Program-made: the position numbers and the translations under genes
Notes under the pieces: model-generated
What the model saw: the letters and a program-made list of their open reading frames with translations, nothing else
What the model was told of the DNA's origin: nothing
Databases searched by the model: none
Source of the DNA: Gyromitra esculenta
Taxonomy: Eukaryota; Ascomycota; Pezizomycetes; Pezizales; Discinaceae
Reading direction: 5' to 3'
Assembly (NCBI GenBank): GCA_038503075.1
Contig: JBCAML010000019.1
Location: 1,302,001 to 1,366,000, forward strand
Length of the DNA stretch: 64,000 nucleotides
In this document: positions 36,446 through 49,800 of the stretch, in pieces
Position numbering within the stretch: the first letter of the stretch is position 1
Layout of the letters: each line of letters opens with the position of its first letter

Positions 36446-39400
36446 ATGGGGGACCCACTGTCCGGTTGCGCAAGCGTTGTTTCTGTTTTGCAGTTAAGTG
36501 CTGCAGTCCTTACGACAGCGTTCGCATATCTTTCAGAGGTAAAGGATGCTCAGAAGGCTATCAACAAAATTCGGATAGAGATATACAACCTCAATAACGT
36601 ACTCTATAGTCTGAAGGATGTCATGGACTCGGACGGCGAGTCTAGACCTGAGGGATCTCATCCACGCGGTTTCGAGGATATGAAAGCTGTGCTAGAAGAA
36701 TGTAGTGATCTTCTGGCAAGGTTTGATAAAAAATTAAAAGAGCCGGTTGAGAATTGGATGACTTGGAAGAAAGTTAAGAATAGACTTCTGTGGCCGCTCA
36801 CGCACAAAGAGGTTACCGAACTTTTATATGGTCTTCATCGACATAAGGAGACGATAGCCATGGCATTACAAATTGATCAAAAGTAGGTATACTACATATA
36901 TAGGTCCAATGGTTTCTAGGATGGCTAAGACTTTATAGAAAGGCGGTAGCCACAATAGAAAAAAACGTTGGAAAGATTTTAACTGACGTGGAAGGTATGC
37001 ATCTATTCCAAAATCTTAGCTGCGGAAAAGTACTTATAATAGGATTCAGCAAGAGAACGAGAGGAAATTCTTCAGTGGCTGTCGCCAATGAGTATCGATG
37101 TTGAGTCCAACTTTAAGGATGCCCGAGCCAGGTTTCAACCAAATACTGGAGAATGGTTCACCAAAGGACCTGATTTCTTAGCGTGGAGGGATAGAGACCA
37201 TTCGCCCCTCTGGCTACACGGCATTCGTTTGTATTCCTTGTTAACTATTCAACCATTGAATACAATGCTGACGCTTAGAGTTCTAGCTGGTTGCGGAAAA
37301 ACAATACTTTCGTAAGCTGTCATCCTCCTCTCTCCTCTCCCCTCTCTAATCACCATTTCTATCATGACTACTTTAGGGGAACGATCATAAATGAATTGAA
37401 GCAGCACTGTTTCGATAATACATCGTATGGCCTGGCATACTTCTTCTTTGCCTTCAGCGACCAGCAGAAACGGAGCGCTTGCAATATGCTACGATCTTTG
37501 ATATCTCAGCTATGCAATATGAAAAGTGAGATACCAAGCAAAGTTCGGCTACTTTTCGAAAACAAAACCAGAGAACCAAACCCAACCGCGAATGTACTTT
37601 TCTCGGTTCTCGAAAGCCTGTCAACAACGTTCGAGCTCACTTATATTGTTCTTGATGCCTTAGATGAATGCGAGCCTGACATTTTTGAAAAAGGGGGCTT
37701 GTCTGATATTCTCAGCAAGATATCCGAATCACGAACTATTAATCTCCTTATGACTAGCCGAAGAGAGCCTAAAATTGAAGAAGCACTTGACTCACTCCGA
37801 ATACAACAAATTCCTATCCAAAATTCTGCTGTAGATGCCGACATTCGCTATTATATTAAAGAACTCCTTGAGAACGACAAAAGGTTTCAGAAATGGTCAC
37901 GGATTCCGGAGGTAAAACCTATGATCGAGAGGAGGTTAGGGGATGGATCTCAGGGAATGTGTGTTCACCTCATCCTTGAAGCAGTAAAAGGGGGTACTAA
38001 ATCGTTATATCTAGGTTTCGCTGGGCACAGTGTCAGCTGGATAGCATCAAGAACTGTCGCAATGAGAGGGACGTCAGACGAGCGCTATCCACTCTACCAG
38101 TGAATCTTGATGAAACATACGACCGAATACTCGTAAATATCCCGAAAGAAGACTCTGAGTTTGCCCGAAATACTTTGATGTGGTTAGCATTCGCAGCTCG
38201 TCCTATGACTGTTGAAGAACTGGCCGAGGCTGTTATTGTAAAGCCAGGATCCACGCATATCGAGCCATCCACAAGATTTGCAGAACCGCGAGAGCTTTTG
38301 GCCATCTGTGGCAGCTTGGTAACATTTTCAGATGAGAGCAAAACGGTCTCACTCGCGCATTATTCTGTCAAGGAATATCTGATTTCGGAGCGTATACGAA
38401 AACCTGACACTGAAAAGTATTCCCAGGCGATGCAGAATGCAACTAGTCTTGTTACAGAGATTTGCCTAACCTACCTCTTTTTCGACGAATTCAAAACCGT
38501 TCGAGATTATTACACTAATTTGGAGAGGCCTTCAGAATACCCATTGTTGAGATATGCTGCTGAGTTTTGGGTTAAACACATTCAGGATACATCAAACGAG
38601 GAACGTCAAAGACTAGAAAGGCTTGCCTTCCATCTCATGGCAGAGGAGAATAAACTCAAAAACTGGATTTGGGCAGTTCAGAAAGATTGCTACTCTTCGA
38701 GTGTCGGCCCACCACTCTACTACACCTCTTACTACGGCCTTCCAACAGCGGTTGAGAAGCAACTACAAGAGGGGGCAAACGTGAATGTTCGGTGGGAAGG
38801 AGGTCATAAGTTAGCACTGATTGCTGCAGCAGCTGAGGGTCACGACTCGACGGTGCAAATATTGCTAGATAGAGGCGCTGATGTCAACGCCCAATCCGAC
38901 TCCCAATTCGGCACCGCCCTAGAAGCAGCGGCAGCATGCGGTCATAACTCGACAATACTGCTACTTCTCAAGAAGGGTGCCGATATTAATGCTAAGTCAA
39001 GCTCTCAATTTGGCTTTGCCCTGGCAGCAGTGTCAGCGTATGGCCACGATTCGACAGTGCAGTTACTTCTTGAAAAAGGCGCCGAGGTCAATGCTTACTG
39101 CGAAGCCCAATTTGGGTTTGCCTTGGCAGCAGCGGCAGCATGCGGTCACGACTCGACTGTTCGATTACTTCTTCAGAAGGGCGCCGATATCGATGCTCCG
39201 TTAAGCTCTTACTACGGTACCGCTCTGGCAGCAGCAGCATCAAACGGTCACATCCAGACGGTACTTCTACTTATTCAGGAAAGAGCCCAGGTTGGGATTC
39301 AATTTAAATCAAGCTATGGAACTGCTCTTGCAGCTGCAGCTGCAAACGGTCACGTCCAGATGGTGCTATTGCTTCTCGAAAAAGGCGCTGATGTCAATAC

Positions 39401-41459
39401 TCAGACTTGCTCTTACTTTGGGACTGCCCTAGAAGCAGCAACGTCAAATGGCCACGTCTCTACAGTGTTGCTAACCCTCGAGAAGGGTGCAGACGTTAAT
39501 GCTCAACCTAATTCTCACTACGGTAATGCTCTGGCCACAGCAGTAGCATGTAGTCACGACTCGGTAGTACTACTCCTACTTGACAAGGGCGCCGAAGTCA
39601 ATACTCAATCGAAATCTCGTTTTGCGACTGCTCTAATAGTGGCAGCAACATACGGCCGCAATTCAAAGGTGCGATTGCTTCTCGAAAGGGGCGCTGACGT
39701 GAATGCTCAGTGTAACTCTCGTTACGGTACTGCCTTAGCAGCGGCGGCAGCATACGGCCATGACATGACGGTGCGGCTACTGATCGAGAGAGGCGCCGAC
39801 GTCAATGCTAAGTCTAATTCTCGATTCGGTACTGCTTTAGCAACAGCAGCAGCAAATGGTCACATCTCGACGGTGAGGTTACTTCTCGATGAGGGTGCCC
39901 AGATCAATGTTCAGTCTGGCATTCGTTGCGGCACTGCACTAGCAGCAGCAGCATCAAATGGCTTTGTTCCTATGGTGAAATTACTGCTTAATAGAGATGC
40001 CTCTGTCAATGCACAGTCCAGCTCGCATTATGGTAATGCCTTGGAAGCAGCAGCCGCGGCTTCTAAGGGCCACGGCTCGGCAATTCTATTACTGCTGGAG
40101 AAGGGTGCTGAAGTCAACGCTCAATCCGCCTCTTGCTATGCCACTGCTCTTGCAGCAGCAGCAGCATACGGCCATGACTCGGCAGTGCAGTCGTTAATAG
40201 ACTGGGGTGCTGATGTTAACCTTCAATCAGGCACTCGATACGGTACTGCTCTAGCAGCAGCAGCAACTTACGGCCGCGACTCGACGATACGGCTACTTGT
40301 TAAAAACGGTGCTGACATTAAAACGAAGTCGAATTCCCGTCATGGTACTGCCTTAGCAGCTGCAGCATCTCACGCTCGTAACTCAACGATTTTACTACTA
40401 CTTGAGAAGGGTGCTGAAATCGATACGCAAGCTGGTTTTAGCCACGGCACTGCTCTAGCAACAGCAGCTGCTCTCGGGCATGAGTCGACAGTGGAATTAT
40501 TGCTAAGTAAGGACGCTGATGCCAATCTTCAGTCGAAATCCTTATACGGCTCTGCCCTTGCTGCAGCAGCGGCATTTGGTCACGACAAGGTTGTGGCTCT
40601 ACTTCTCGAAAAAGACACCATAATCGACACTCGGTCGGACTGTCCATATTCCACGGCCCTAGCAGTAGCAAGATCGGGTAATCACGTTTCGACGACGCAG
40701 TTATTGCTGAAAGAGGGCGCCAGTGATACTGGTGAAGCCACTGACCTAGCTACAGTAGCAGAGAAAGATCAGGAGCCACCTATCAAGATGCTACACGGGG
40801 GAACCAGAATCAATACTATAGTTGAGGAAATAGGAAGGGAACCCGGAATTGAAAATCTACCGAGGATATCACAAGATGGCCAAAATTCGACAGCACCAAT
40901 TTCACTATATAGTGCCCACTGCGCTGCTCAATTCAGTGTTCTGAACGACACCTCGAGAGAGATAGTGACAACCCCAGACGACCCGACAATGAAGCTGTTG
41001 ATTCAAAATGGCCTCAACCTCAGTTTTGATTCCAAAGGTTTCGTTGGTACAGCTATGGAAGTTACAACTGGTCCAGACGGTGGCTCGAAATTACGAGTTC
41101 TATTCAACAGGAGACCAGAAACAGCGAACCCTGATGATCCGATCTCTGGACTGAGAAGTCACCAACCAGAGAGTGATGCGAGCAGTGAAAGCACCAGGAT
41201 ATCGAAAACTGAGCGCAGAGGCTCGTCCTTTGACGCTGTAAAAATACTGGAAATCGCAAAACGTAGAAGTATATCTGGAGATCGTATGGTACTACCAGAA
41301 ATGGCGGAATATGGAGACCCAGCCATCGATCCTGCGCAACTGCCAGCAGAAGAGAAAGCGAGAATTGGCGAAAGGCAAAATACAGGGGATCGTTTAGTTG
41401 CCGAAAGAGAGAACGTTAGACTCCCTGTAATAATGCTGCTAAATAGAAATTATTGCTGA
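36446..41459 (+). CDS. NLR-type STAND protein: HeLo-like, NACHT, 19 ankyrin repeats
   Basis: A predicted 1,573-residue protein from exons 36446-36882, 36939-36994, 37050-37226, 37287-37311, 37377-37958 and 38015-41459; all phases agree. The first about 145 residues (MGDPLSGCASVVSVLQLSAA) match the fungal STAND N-terminal helical domain (Helo_like_N type). A NACHT NTPase follows. Its P-loop GIPGCGKT (about 222-229) is created only by splicing the 25-nt fourth exon. Walker B is IVLDALDECE (about 321-330), followed by LLMTSRRE (about 355). WLAFAARPMTVEELAEAV begins the C-terminal NACHT helices. Residues about 690-1335 hold 19 ankyrin units, 17 or more of exactly 34 residues, of type YGTALAAAAAYGHDSTVRLL. 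The role in non-self recognition or programmed cell death is inferred from the family. The gene looks intact. Confidence 0.93.
38800..40740 (+). repeat. 102-bp coding repeat array (ankyrin units)
   Basis: Nineteen tandem units of 102 bp (34 codons) encode the NLR sensor tail. Unit 13 is six bases longer. GTALAAAAA..GH, LLLEKGADVNA and the linker QSxSxYG recur with little change, while positions after GH and in the linker vary. Confidence 0.9.
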
Positions 41460-43453
41460 CCGATTTTAGAAAATTAACGAAGATTTTTTGGTTATTTGTC
41501 TAGTCATAAGTGTCTCTGTTTCTATTGTATTTTTCGTGTATGCACCCCTGTTCTAAGCGTACCTCAGGATAACGAGAATTTGTATCTCTTGCTCTATTTT
41601 TTTTATTCCTTGTTCACTTTCATGTCGTTGCTGTGGTTGACGTGCTATGGCCTTGATTTCACTCATTTAAGACTTTTCCTTTGTAGTAGGCTTTACAAAA
41701 AAGTTTATTTACGGACACAAGAATTTTCTTAACAAATATGATCTGGTGAATTTGATTAAAACAGCCTGGATAGGCTAAATACATATATTGATTAGAATAC
41801 CTCCAACCCGTTCCAATTGTGAGTGATACATGTATACATGTATATACACCGGTACTTGCGAGACTACATGTAGTTACATAAATGTACACAGGAGTACAAC
41901 AAAATGTCTGTCAGTGGCATCGCAATAGCATTACGTGTTTAGCAAAGCTGAGTATATCTAAAATAACAGGAAATAAGGAGAGTAGCTAGAATAGATCGAT
42001 AACCGTTTTTAACGCAATCTATCTAAGATAGTACGTAGAGGCTAAAGACTCCCCACACCAACCCCAGAAATCCGCCTTCACGATCCGTCACTCGTAGCCC
42101 TATGGCAGCAGAAGCCCCTGATCAATGACACATGGAAATACAAAAGAGAGGATAAAGTTAGTTATCTATAGCCTCGATTCGCTAATCTTCCAAGTCCAGG
42201 GATAAAAATTCCCCTTTCGGGGAAAGAAATCAAGAACACTCCTCATCACTCTAGAAACAGCCTAACTCACAGCACCGCCTCACCAACAGTCATCAGCCCT
42301 ACTAGAGCAATCGAACCGAATGTTTCTTATTCCACCTCAGGGGGATGACTGGTGATACAGCTGTTAGATACAAGAAATTCCCAATGCGGATCGAATTAGA
42401 CAGCTAGATCCGCTGGCTCGCTCGCTCGTTCCACGCCCTATCTAAAAGTTCCCTCCCCATGGTCTGCCTTGAGTATCTGAAAACACAGCAAGCCTCAATC
42501 ATGACAGAGCTTACGCAAGGCATCTCTCTATTCTGTCGGGAAAAAAATCCGTCAACAAAAGTGCAGATCGATCAGGGATGCACAAGAATAGCCAGAATGC
42601 TCAGTTCAATCCAATCAACAATGGTGATTGCGGACCAAACGTGGCTGTTCCAGCGGAGAGTGTACCGGATATCTGTACTAGAAAACAGAGGATTATAGTG
42701 GCGTATCAAACAGCTTGAAAGAGAGACTTGGCAAATCGGGTGCTTCAATTCACAAACCGTTTTTGGGAGAGTTCCTACGATATCCTACGAGAACACGGGG
42801 GAGCGAAAAACTCTAGAACAAAAGCATGCAGACGGAAATTGACTAGTTAAGCAGCCGGTGTTACCAAGTTAAAAATACTTACCACTCAGCGACTTAAGTT
42901 TCTCATACCTGGTAGAAGGAGGCACTGCAACATCATTCTGTAGGACGAAAACGTCATGATAGTTATGTACTTGACAATTCACATAAGACGAGCAAGAGTG
43001 GTGATGAAGTTGAGAACAAAAAGGGAACCACAATAGCTGTAACCCACCACGGGCCTCTATATTTTTTTCCGTACGCACCGCCGATCCACAAAAAAATTTA
43101 AAGAAACCCGAACCAAAGAACCAAATAGGGAAAGTTTAAAAAGAAAAAAACAGGAAAATCAAATAAAAAAATATGACGAAACCCCATTTTTATCCCAGTT
43201 CCGATCTTTCTCTTATTTTTTTCACTTTCCACTTAGATTGTTAACAGAGGCAAACAGAAAGCTTTAGAATCACCGCCCAGAACGCATCACACACAAAACT
43301 TTTTGAGTATATAAAACGTAAGACAGACCATCCCGAACCTCCTATCCCTATTAACATTCTAAGCGCCCCACTAACCCACACTCGACGCCCTTCAAATTAT
43401 TCCACTCAGCCACCAGCAGCTCCTCGTTTCCCATTTCGACTAGGTCGATCCGC
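41460..43453. other. Intergenic
   Basis: This region lies between the 3' end of the NLR and the 3' end of the ADP/ATP carrier. Three TACATGTA palindromes lie within 46 bp at 41827-41872. A short open frame at 42459-42698 has no recognisable domain. The A-rich segment at about 43070-43260 is the 3' flank of the carrier gene. Confidence 0.5.
41827..41872. promoter_or_regulatory. Cluster of three TACATGTA palindromes
   Basis: Exact copies start at 41827, 41835 and 41865; the first two are directly adjacent. It is the densest cluster of a word found 16 times in the window. A protein-binding role is inference. Confidence 0.35.
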
Positions 43454-44947
43454 TTAACCGGAACCACCCTTGAAGGCCTTTCCGAACATGAGGAGTTGGA
43501 CCTGGTCGTAGATGGACAAGACACCAGCACCGGCAACACCACGGAGGATGTTGGCACCAGCACCCTTGAAGAGCGACTTAACACCCTCGGTCTTGACGAT
43601 CTGGGAGAAAGCATCCAAGGAAGACTTGTACTTCACGGCCTCACCAGAAGTCTGTATATTGGGTTAGCGCGCTGTCAAGGGCCTTGGTATAGGAATTGCA
43701 GAAACTTACCATCATCATACGACGACGGACAGTGTCGAGAGGGTACGAAGCGATACCGGCACCGGTGGTGACACCCCATCCGAGAGCGAAAGAGGCAAGG
43801 AAGTTGCCCTCAAGCTTTCCGGTAAGGAGGACAGGCTTGAGCGAATCGTACATACCAAAGTACAGACCACGGTAAACGACGATACCAAGGACGGAAGGAC
43901 CGAAACCACGGTACAGACCAGAAATACCGTCAGAGGCGAGGGTCTTCTTGTAGACATCGATCAGACCGTTGAACTGACGTTCACCACCCTTCTTGGCCGA
44001 CTTGGCGTCGTTGGCAAGACGAGTACGGGCGTAGTCAAGGGAATAGACAAAGAGTAGGGAAGTGGCACCGGCAGCACCACCAGATGCCAAGTTACCGGCC
44101 ATCCACTTGGCGTAACCATCACGCTCCTTCTTGTATCCGAACATAGCCTTGAACTTGTCACGGAAAGCGAAGTTCAGGGCCTGTGTAGGGAAGTAACGGA
44201 TGACGTTGGCGGTGTTACCACGCCACAGAGCAACGGTGCCTGGAATGCGTTAGAAATTTTGATATTTGTTTTGCAGAAATATCTAAATCTTACCCTCATC
44301 AGCCATGGTACGCTTGAAGCAGTCAATGATACCATTGTACTTGCGGTCAAGACGGCCAGCCTTGATCATCTCATCCTGCAGGAATGAAAAACATTAGAAC
44401 TGACAGAGGATAGCTAAAAACGGAATCTAAAGATTCCATTACAAGGATGACTAAAAACAAACCTGGTTCTGGATAAGAAGCTTGATACGCTCGATGGGGG
44501 CGGCAGCGGTCTTCGAGACGGCAGCGGAAACACCACCCACTATAAATGCCCCAGAAAAACTCCGGTTAGCAAACTAAACTCCTAAAAACCGAGTCGTATT
44601 GTCCCCGAGGCTATCGAGGGAATGATAATGCAGTGGAAACATACTCAAGAAGTCCACCATAAAGTTCTAAAAGCAAAAGCGGTTAGCGAAAATTCTCCCA
44701 TAGTATAACTATCCCGGATACAGCCGAATCAACCAGCAGCAGCAACACCGATAAGGATTCGAAAAGCTTGGGCATCCCATCTACCCCCACCTGCCCCCAT
44801 AGAGGCAGACTTCCAGAGCAATTGATATCCACGTTTTCGATCACTACAATCGTGCTGCTGCTGAGATCGATATCGGGGGGGACGATAAATCGTATCGGGG
44901 AAAAAGAAAAAATTTGCATAACTTACAGATTGCTGTTTTTGAGACAT
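43454..44947 (-). CDS. AAC: Mitochondrial ADP/ATP carrier
   Basis: A predicted 309-residue protein from exons 44947-44927, 44666-44645, 44539-44463, 44375-44294, 44239-43710 and 43651-43454, all in phase. It exchanges cytosolic ADP for matrix ATP across the inner mitochondrial membrane. The family signature RRRMMM spans the last intron junction (VRRRMMM then TSGEAVKY). The N-terminus is MSQKQQS followed by [20 protein letters not shown] and [16 protein letters not shown]. Three carrier repeats with P-x-[DE] motifs are visible: [16 protein letters not shown] and YPLDTVRRR. Length matches the family. The first two exons are only 21 and 22 nt, and the first intron is 260 nt. Confidence 0.96.
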
Positions 44948-46887
44948 CTTGGAAGATGAGAGGGGAGAGTTTTGCTAAAGCGGAGACGTAATGGTAAAGA
45001 GCGGATCAACGACTCTTTACGATGGATTCAGAAGGACGAGATAGGAGAGTGGTGGGGGGGGATGGAAAGGGACGTGAAGGAGAAAGGGAGAGGGAGAGGA
45101 GAGGAGAGTAGCGGAGGACGATGGGTTTTTGAACGGGGGGAAAAATTGTCTTGGCTCTTTTTCGCAGCGTGAAGGAACGAGGGAAAAAAAACACTCGCTC
45201 TGGGGGTGAAACACCCTGTTGTGAACAAGAGGTTGGATGGAATCTACCCTTGCCTTTGCCTGATCGGGTATGGTTGGGGGCTGGCTTTTTTGCCCGTTCC
45301 GCCCCGATGGAAGGCTTTTTTTTTCTTTTAGGGCGGCATCACCACAGCAGGGATCCAGAGGTCCGAAATTCCTTCTTTCGAGACACCAATCTCTGACGGC
45401 TGCCGGAATGGGGGGGCCTGTCTGGCAGCGCTCAGCGAATGGAGATGGAGAGAGTTTTTTCTTTCTGAGGAAAGATAGAGGTTCTCCACAGTGTCGCCCA
45501 ATAGCGGCGATAATCTGGAGAACCAGCAGCAATTTGGATCCAATATCAAATTGAACTTGTCGTAGCAGCACAGAGCGACAGCTCTGGATTTCGGACATTT
45601 CTTACGACAGCAAAAGGGACCACCTGGGGGTGGATTGAAACCCACCATCACGAAATAACGATATCGGAATGCTGACCGGAACAACTGGCGCTGCATGTGA
45701 ATTACTCTAGAGTGCCCTACGGAATAAAGCAAGAACAAGCATTAATCGGGCTACATGTACGATGGCAGGATATACAAAAAAGCCTGAAGATCCAGCGTGT
45801 ACCATCAAGGGCGTTAAAATCTCGGATTCTCGGTATGATGTATACGATAAGGGATGAGATTGTCGATACCACGAAAAGATCCCCGTTGCCAGGGGGGAGG
45901 TTTCGTTTCTTCTTTCTTTCTTTTCCACCCATCACGTTGTTCCTTTCTTCCTTGCATACATGTAACGTCTTCTTTTCTTACCATTTTCTTTCCTTCTGTT
46001 GGGATGAAAAAATTAAAAAAATTAAAAAAACAATAATTTTGTACCACGAAGCGGTCCACGGTACCGTACCCATTTCCCGAATCCCAGGAGAACAAAAATC
46101 TTCATGATCAGCCATCAACGCTAGCGCCCCTCCTCTCACCCATCACCACACCCCGCTTCGCCACAGAGGGGCCAGTCTGCTAAAATAGCAAGCCGTCGCG
46201 TGCGGGAGACCCTTGGTCTATTTTAGAACTTTTCCATAGAGTATAGAGCCGCAATTGATGGGTTTCCGTTAAAGCGGAGCATGAATGAAATGAATATACT
46301 GGCTTTTTTCAGGCTATTATCGTACAGATTCTGATGATGATTTCTCTATCCTATAACTACAGGTATCTTGCACCTGGAATGTGAAGATGAGCGAGAGTGA
46401 GGCTGAGGTTGATGCTGATGCTGATGCTGATGCTACTTGTGCTCTAGCATAGGTACCTAAAAGCAAGGGTAAGACTTTGACCAACCATATTTTGAAGTGC
46501 TGCTGCGGGACGAATTAAAAAACGTTGCCACCAAAAGGCATTTTCAGGTACTTATGCTAGAGCACGAGTAGAATGGGGGTGGGGAGGAAGGGCTTATCGG
46601 TGTTCTCGCATATACTCGTTTCTCGCAGTATAACCCATTCTACTAACTGCATGCAGAATAGCAATTTACACCAGCCACACATCACACCAGCCACAGTCAC
46701 AACGCGTCCTAGCAACGGGATTCCAAAACTTTTATTTACACACGACACAAGCTCACTCTAGCACCGTCCAATCCAACAAAGGGCTTTTTTCACACCCTCA
46801 ATATCACCCTCCCATCAACACTATCGACAATCGCTATTCTGATTAATGCCCCAAGTCTCTTCCCCATCAGCCGTCCGATAAATCGCG
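44948..46887. promoter_or_regulatory. Divergent upstream region, ADP/ATP carrier and large acidic-protein gene
   Basis: It is 1.9 kb long. It has a purine-rich stretch on the plus strand just 5' of the carrier (about 44955-45130), TACATGTA sites at 45752 and 45957, and a short (GATGCT)n repeat at about 46410-46433. A 133-bp MITE at 46436-46568 lies 320 bp upstream of the plus-strand start. Regulatory function is inferred from position only. Confidence 0.4.
46436..46568. mobile_element. 133-bp MITE
   Basis: The left end CTTGTGCTCTAGCATAGGTA and the right end TACTTATGCTAGAGCACGAG are near-perfect inverted repeats. TA lies at both flanks. The interior has AAAAAACGTTGCCACCAAAA and CATTTTCAGGT, shared in spacing with 31499-31631. 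Confidence 0.85.
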
Positions 46888-49800
46888 ATGCCCGAACCCT
46901 TACCCAGACCCAGAACCAGCAAGGGTAGCACCAACAACATCCACAACTCCACTGCAGCTCCATGGACCACTGCGCGCTGCCACCGTCTTCTCCGCCCTCT
47001 CGCGTCGAAAATCCAGGCCCTCAAAAATATCCTACAATCAAATCCTTCAGTCACTAGCGCGAATGCTGCTCGTTCGAAGCCGAAACGCGACCCGTCGGAT
47101 CCGGACGCTCTTTTTGTTCAGGTTGTGGAAAAGACTGCTGGGGGGAGGGGATTGGGTGCAGCACGTGCACGGCCTAGACCGCGGCGAACATATTCCAGTG
47201 CTACTGGTGGTGGTGGTGGGTTAAGGAACGGTGGACCTCCCCCTGCAGCAACGGTAACTACGTCATCGGCAGGTGTCAATGATTCGTATCTCTCGATATG
47301 GGGCGACGATATCATAACTACAGTAGACATTGAACCTCCGCTTCCAAAGAAACCTGTTAGGACGGCTCCACAGGATCCTAATAATCCGTTGACACTTCTT
47401 CACTCGCTGAAGTCGGTTCTGCATCCTTCTATCTTTGCCGTTTATCTGGGTATCTATACTGCTCTTGAGTCGGTCCTGCTCTCTACCAACCTGCCTCAGC
47501 CGAATTCACCGATCCTCCCGTTAAGGATTCTTGCTGCGCGCAAAATTGCGCATTGTATCCTTGCCACCAGCTCCGAGGTTGACTCGGACGACATCTGGTA
47601 CGACGCGGCGGCAGAGCTCGGATCTAGCGGGGAGTATCTCCGGGAGCTGGTACGCTGGCATGCAATTGAGCTAGTCCGTGAAGCCACTACCGAGGGATTG
47701 ACGAACCGGCACGACAACGGGCTCGGGATATCCGGGGTGCTGATCGGGCTCTGTAGGAGCGTAGGGGCTGAACAGGAAGCTCAGAGCCTACTACAGACTC
47801 TATTCGACCTCCATCCTGTTATCGCATCACCAGATAATCCCGCCATCACTACGCTCAAAACGTTCTTCTCTACATCGCCTGAAACCCAGTATCGTTTCAT
47901 CGCCAAGAATTTCCCACAAACGTGCTCGAACCCATCATGGCTCGGCAGCCCAGATATCCACACTTTCCTCCTCCTCGCGGCATCCGAGATCGACTCCCTC
48001 CCCGGCATCGACATACTTGCGTCTACAGCCCTCGAGGCTGCATTCGGCCTCTGGGGAGATACCTACATCAACGCCCTTGCCGCACAGCGCCTGCAAGCAT
48101 CAAAACGCAAACTCCCACCACGGGGCAACACCAAGCCTGAACCCGTCCCCCCGCGCAAACCACCAACCGTAATGCCCTACCGAATCGGCACAAAAGCCGA
48201 AACCATAGTCCTAAAAATGGTAGAATCCCTCCTCCTCCACTCCCTCCGCAACCCGCTTTCAAACGCAACCCAAATCCTACGCTCCCTCGTGCACGGCTTT
48301 CTATCTCAGCTGCCTTCTACCCGCTCCGACACCGAAGACGCATGGGGTCCGCGCTGGCCCGTCGCGGGTAAAGTCGCCGTGCTACTGCAGGGTCTTGGGC
48401 GCGGCGACGATTCCGCTATCGTAGAGGAACTGGCGATGTGTCTAGAGGATGTATGTACCATTAGTGGTAAAGAAGGATTGAAGTCTCTCGCAGAATTTAT
48501 CGCAGAATGCTATATCCCGCTCTACGATCGCTATTCTAGAACAGACCACATCCAAGTTCTAGCATCACGGTTACTAGCGCTTGTTAAACCAAATAATTCA
48601 AGCGGAGGAGGTGGTGGTGGTATGGCACCAGAGACACCACGCGTGGTCGGGAGAGCGGTAGTAACGTTCACGCCTGGAAAACCGGCGTTACCGCCGGAGA
48701 TGGAGAAGGCTGAGATGAAGCGGTATTTAGTTTCACAGCTTGCGCTGTTTGTGGCTGTTGGGTTCTCTGTTGCGGATGCAGTGAAGAGGGATGTTGCGTG
48801 GATAAGGTGGTTGGGGAGGTTTGAACATAAGGTTATTGGGTTGAAGATTCAGACGCCGGGAAGGGTTAAGGCGGTTTTGGAGCAGCCTGAGGAGGTAGAG
48901 AGGGTGGATATAAAGGGGAGGGGGGAGAATGAGATTAAAGAGAAGGGGAAGGAGGGGAAGAGGAAAGGGTGGCGGTATGAAGAAGGGTTGGATTTGTGGG
49001 TTGCTGTTGGTGCTACTCCGGGGAGAGGGAAGATGGAGAAGGTGAATGGGGCGGAGAAAATGAATGGATTTGCAAAGTTGGATGGTGTGGAAAAGGCGGA
49101 TGAGGCCGAGAAGACAGATGAGGTTAATAACACGAACGACGCGAAGAAGGGCGTGTTCATGAGTTGTGTAGAGGTCGAGGCCGGAGACGGTGATTGGAGG
49201 GGGGGGTATCAAGTCTACGAAGACTTTGAGCCAGACCGTCCTGTCACCCCCACCCACTCTATCTCCTCTTCCTCCTCCTCTTCCGAAAACGATGACTCTG
49301 ACGATGATGAATTCTACTCTAACATCCGCACTACACCACCGCGTACATTACGTCGTTCACCTAGGAACACGGCGAGGATTCGCAAGAGTCTAGCGAGCTT
49401 CGCTGTCTCTATGTCGAGTCCGATATTTACGAATTTGAGGACGCCGGCACGGGGATCGTCGGGACTGAGGAAGCCGTTTGAACTTAGTGTTGGTAGGGGA
49501 TCCAGTTTGTTGAGATCGAGCCCGATCAGAGGGATGGGTGAGGAGTTGTGGTCTGATGGAGGAGATTCGTCTCCGGTTATGAGGAGGGCGAGGGGTGTTC
49601 AGGAGGAGAGTGACGATGAGGAGATCAGAACGGGTGATGATGAGGGGCAGGACGAAGAAGAGGAAAAGGAAGAGGAGAACGATGGAGATGATGATGAGTA
49701 TGTTGAAGGGGAGACGGAGGGCGATATTTCGACTCTTGGTCTTGGTGGTGTTAAACTTGATACTTTACATACTTCACCTCCACAGAACGTCTCCCTGCCG

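Noticed and set aside
38800..40740. Possible CRISPR-like or satellite array
   Set aside because: The 102-bp units are in frame and encode ankyrin repeats within one gene.
48733..49257. Minus-strand frame of 174 codons
   Set aside because: It is antisense to the low-complexity charged linker of the large acidic protein; Leu/Pro-rich with no motifs.
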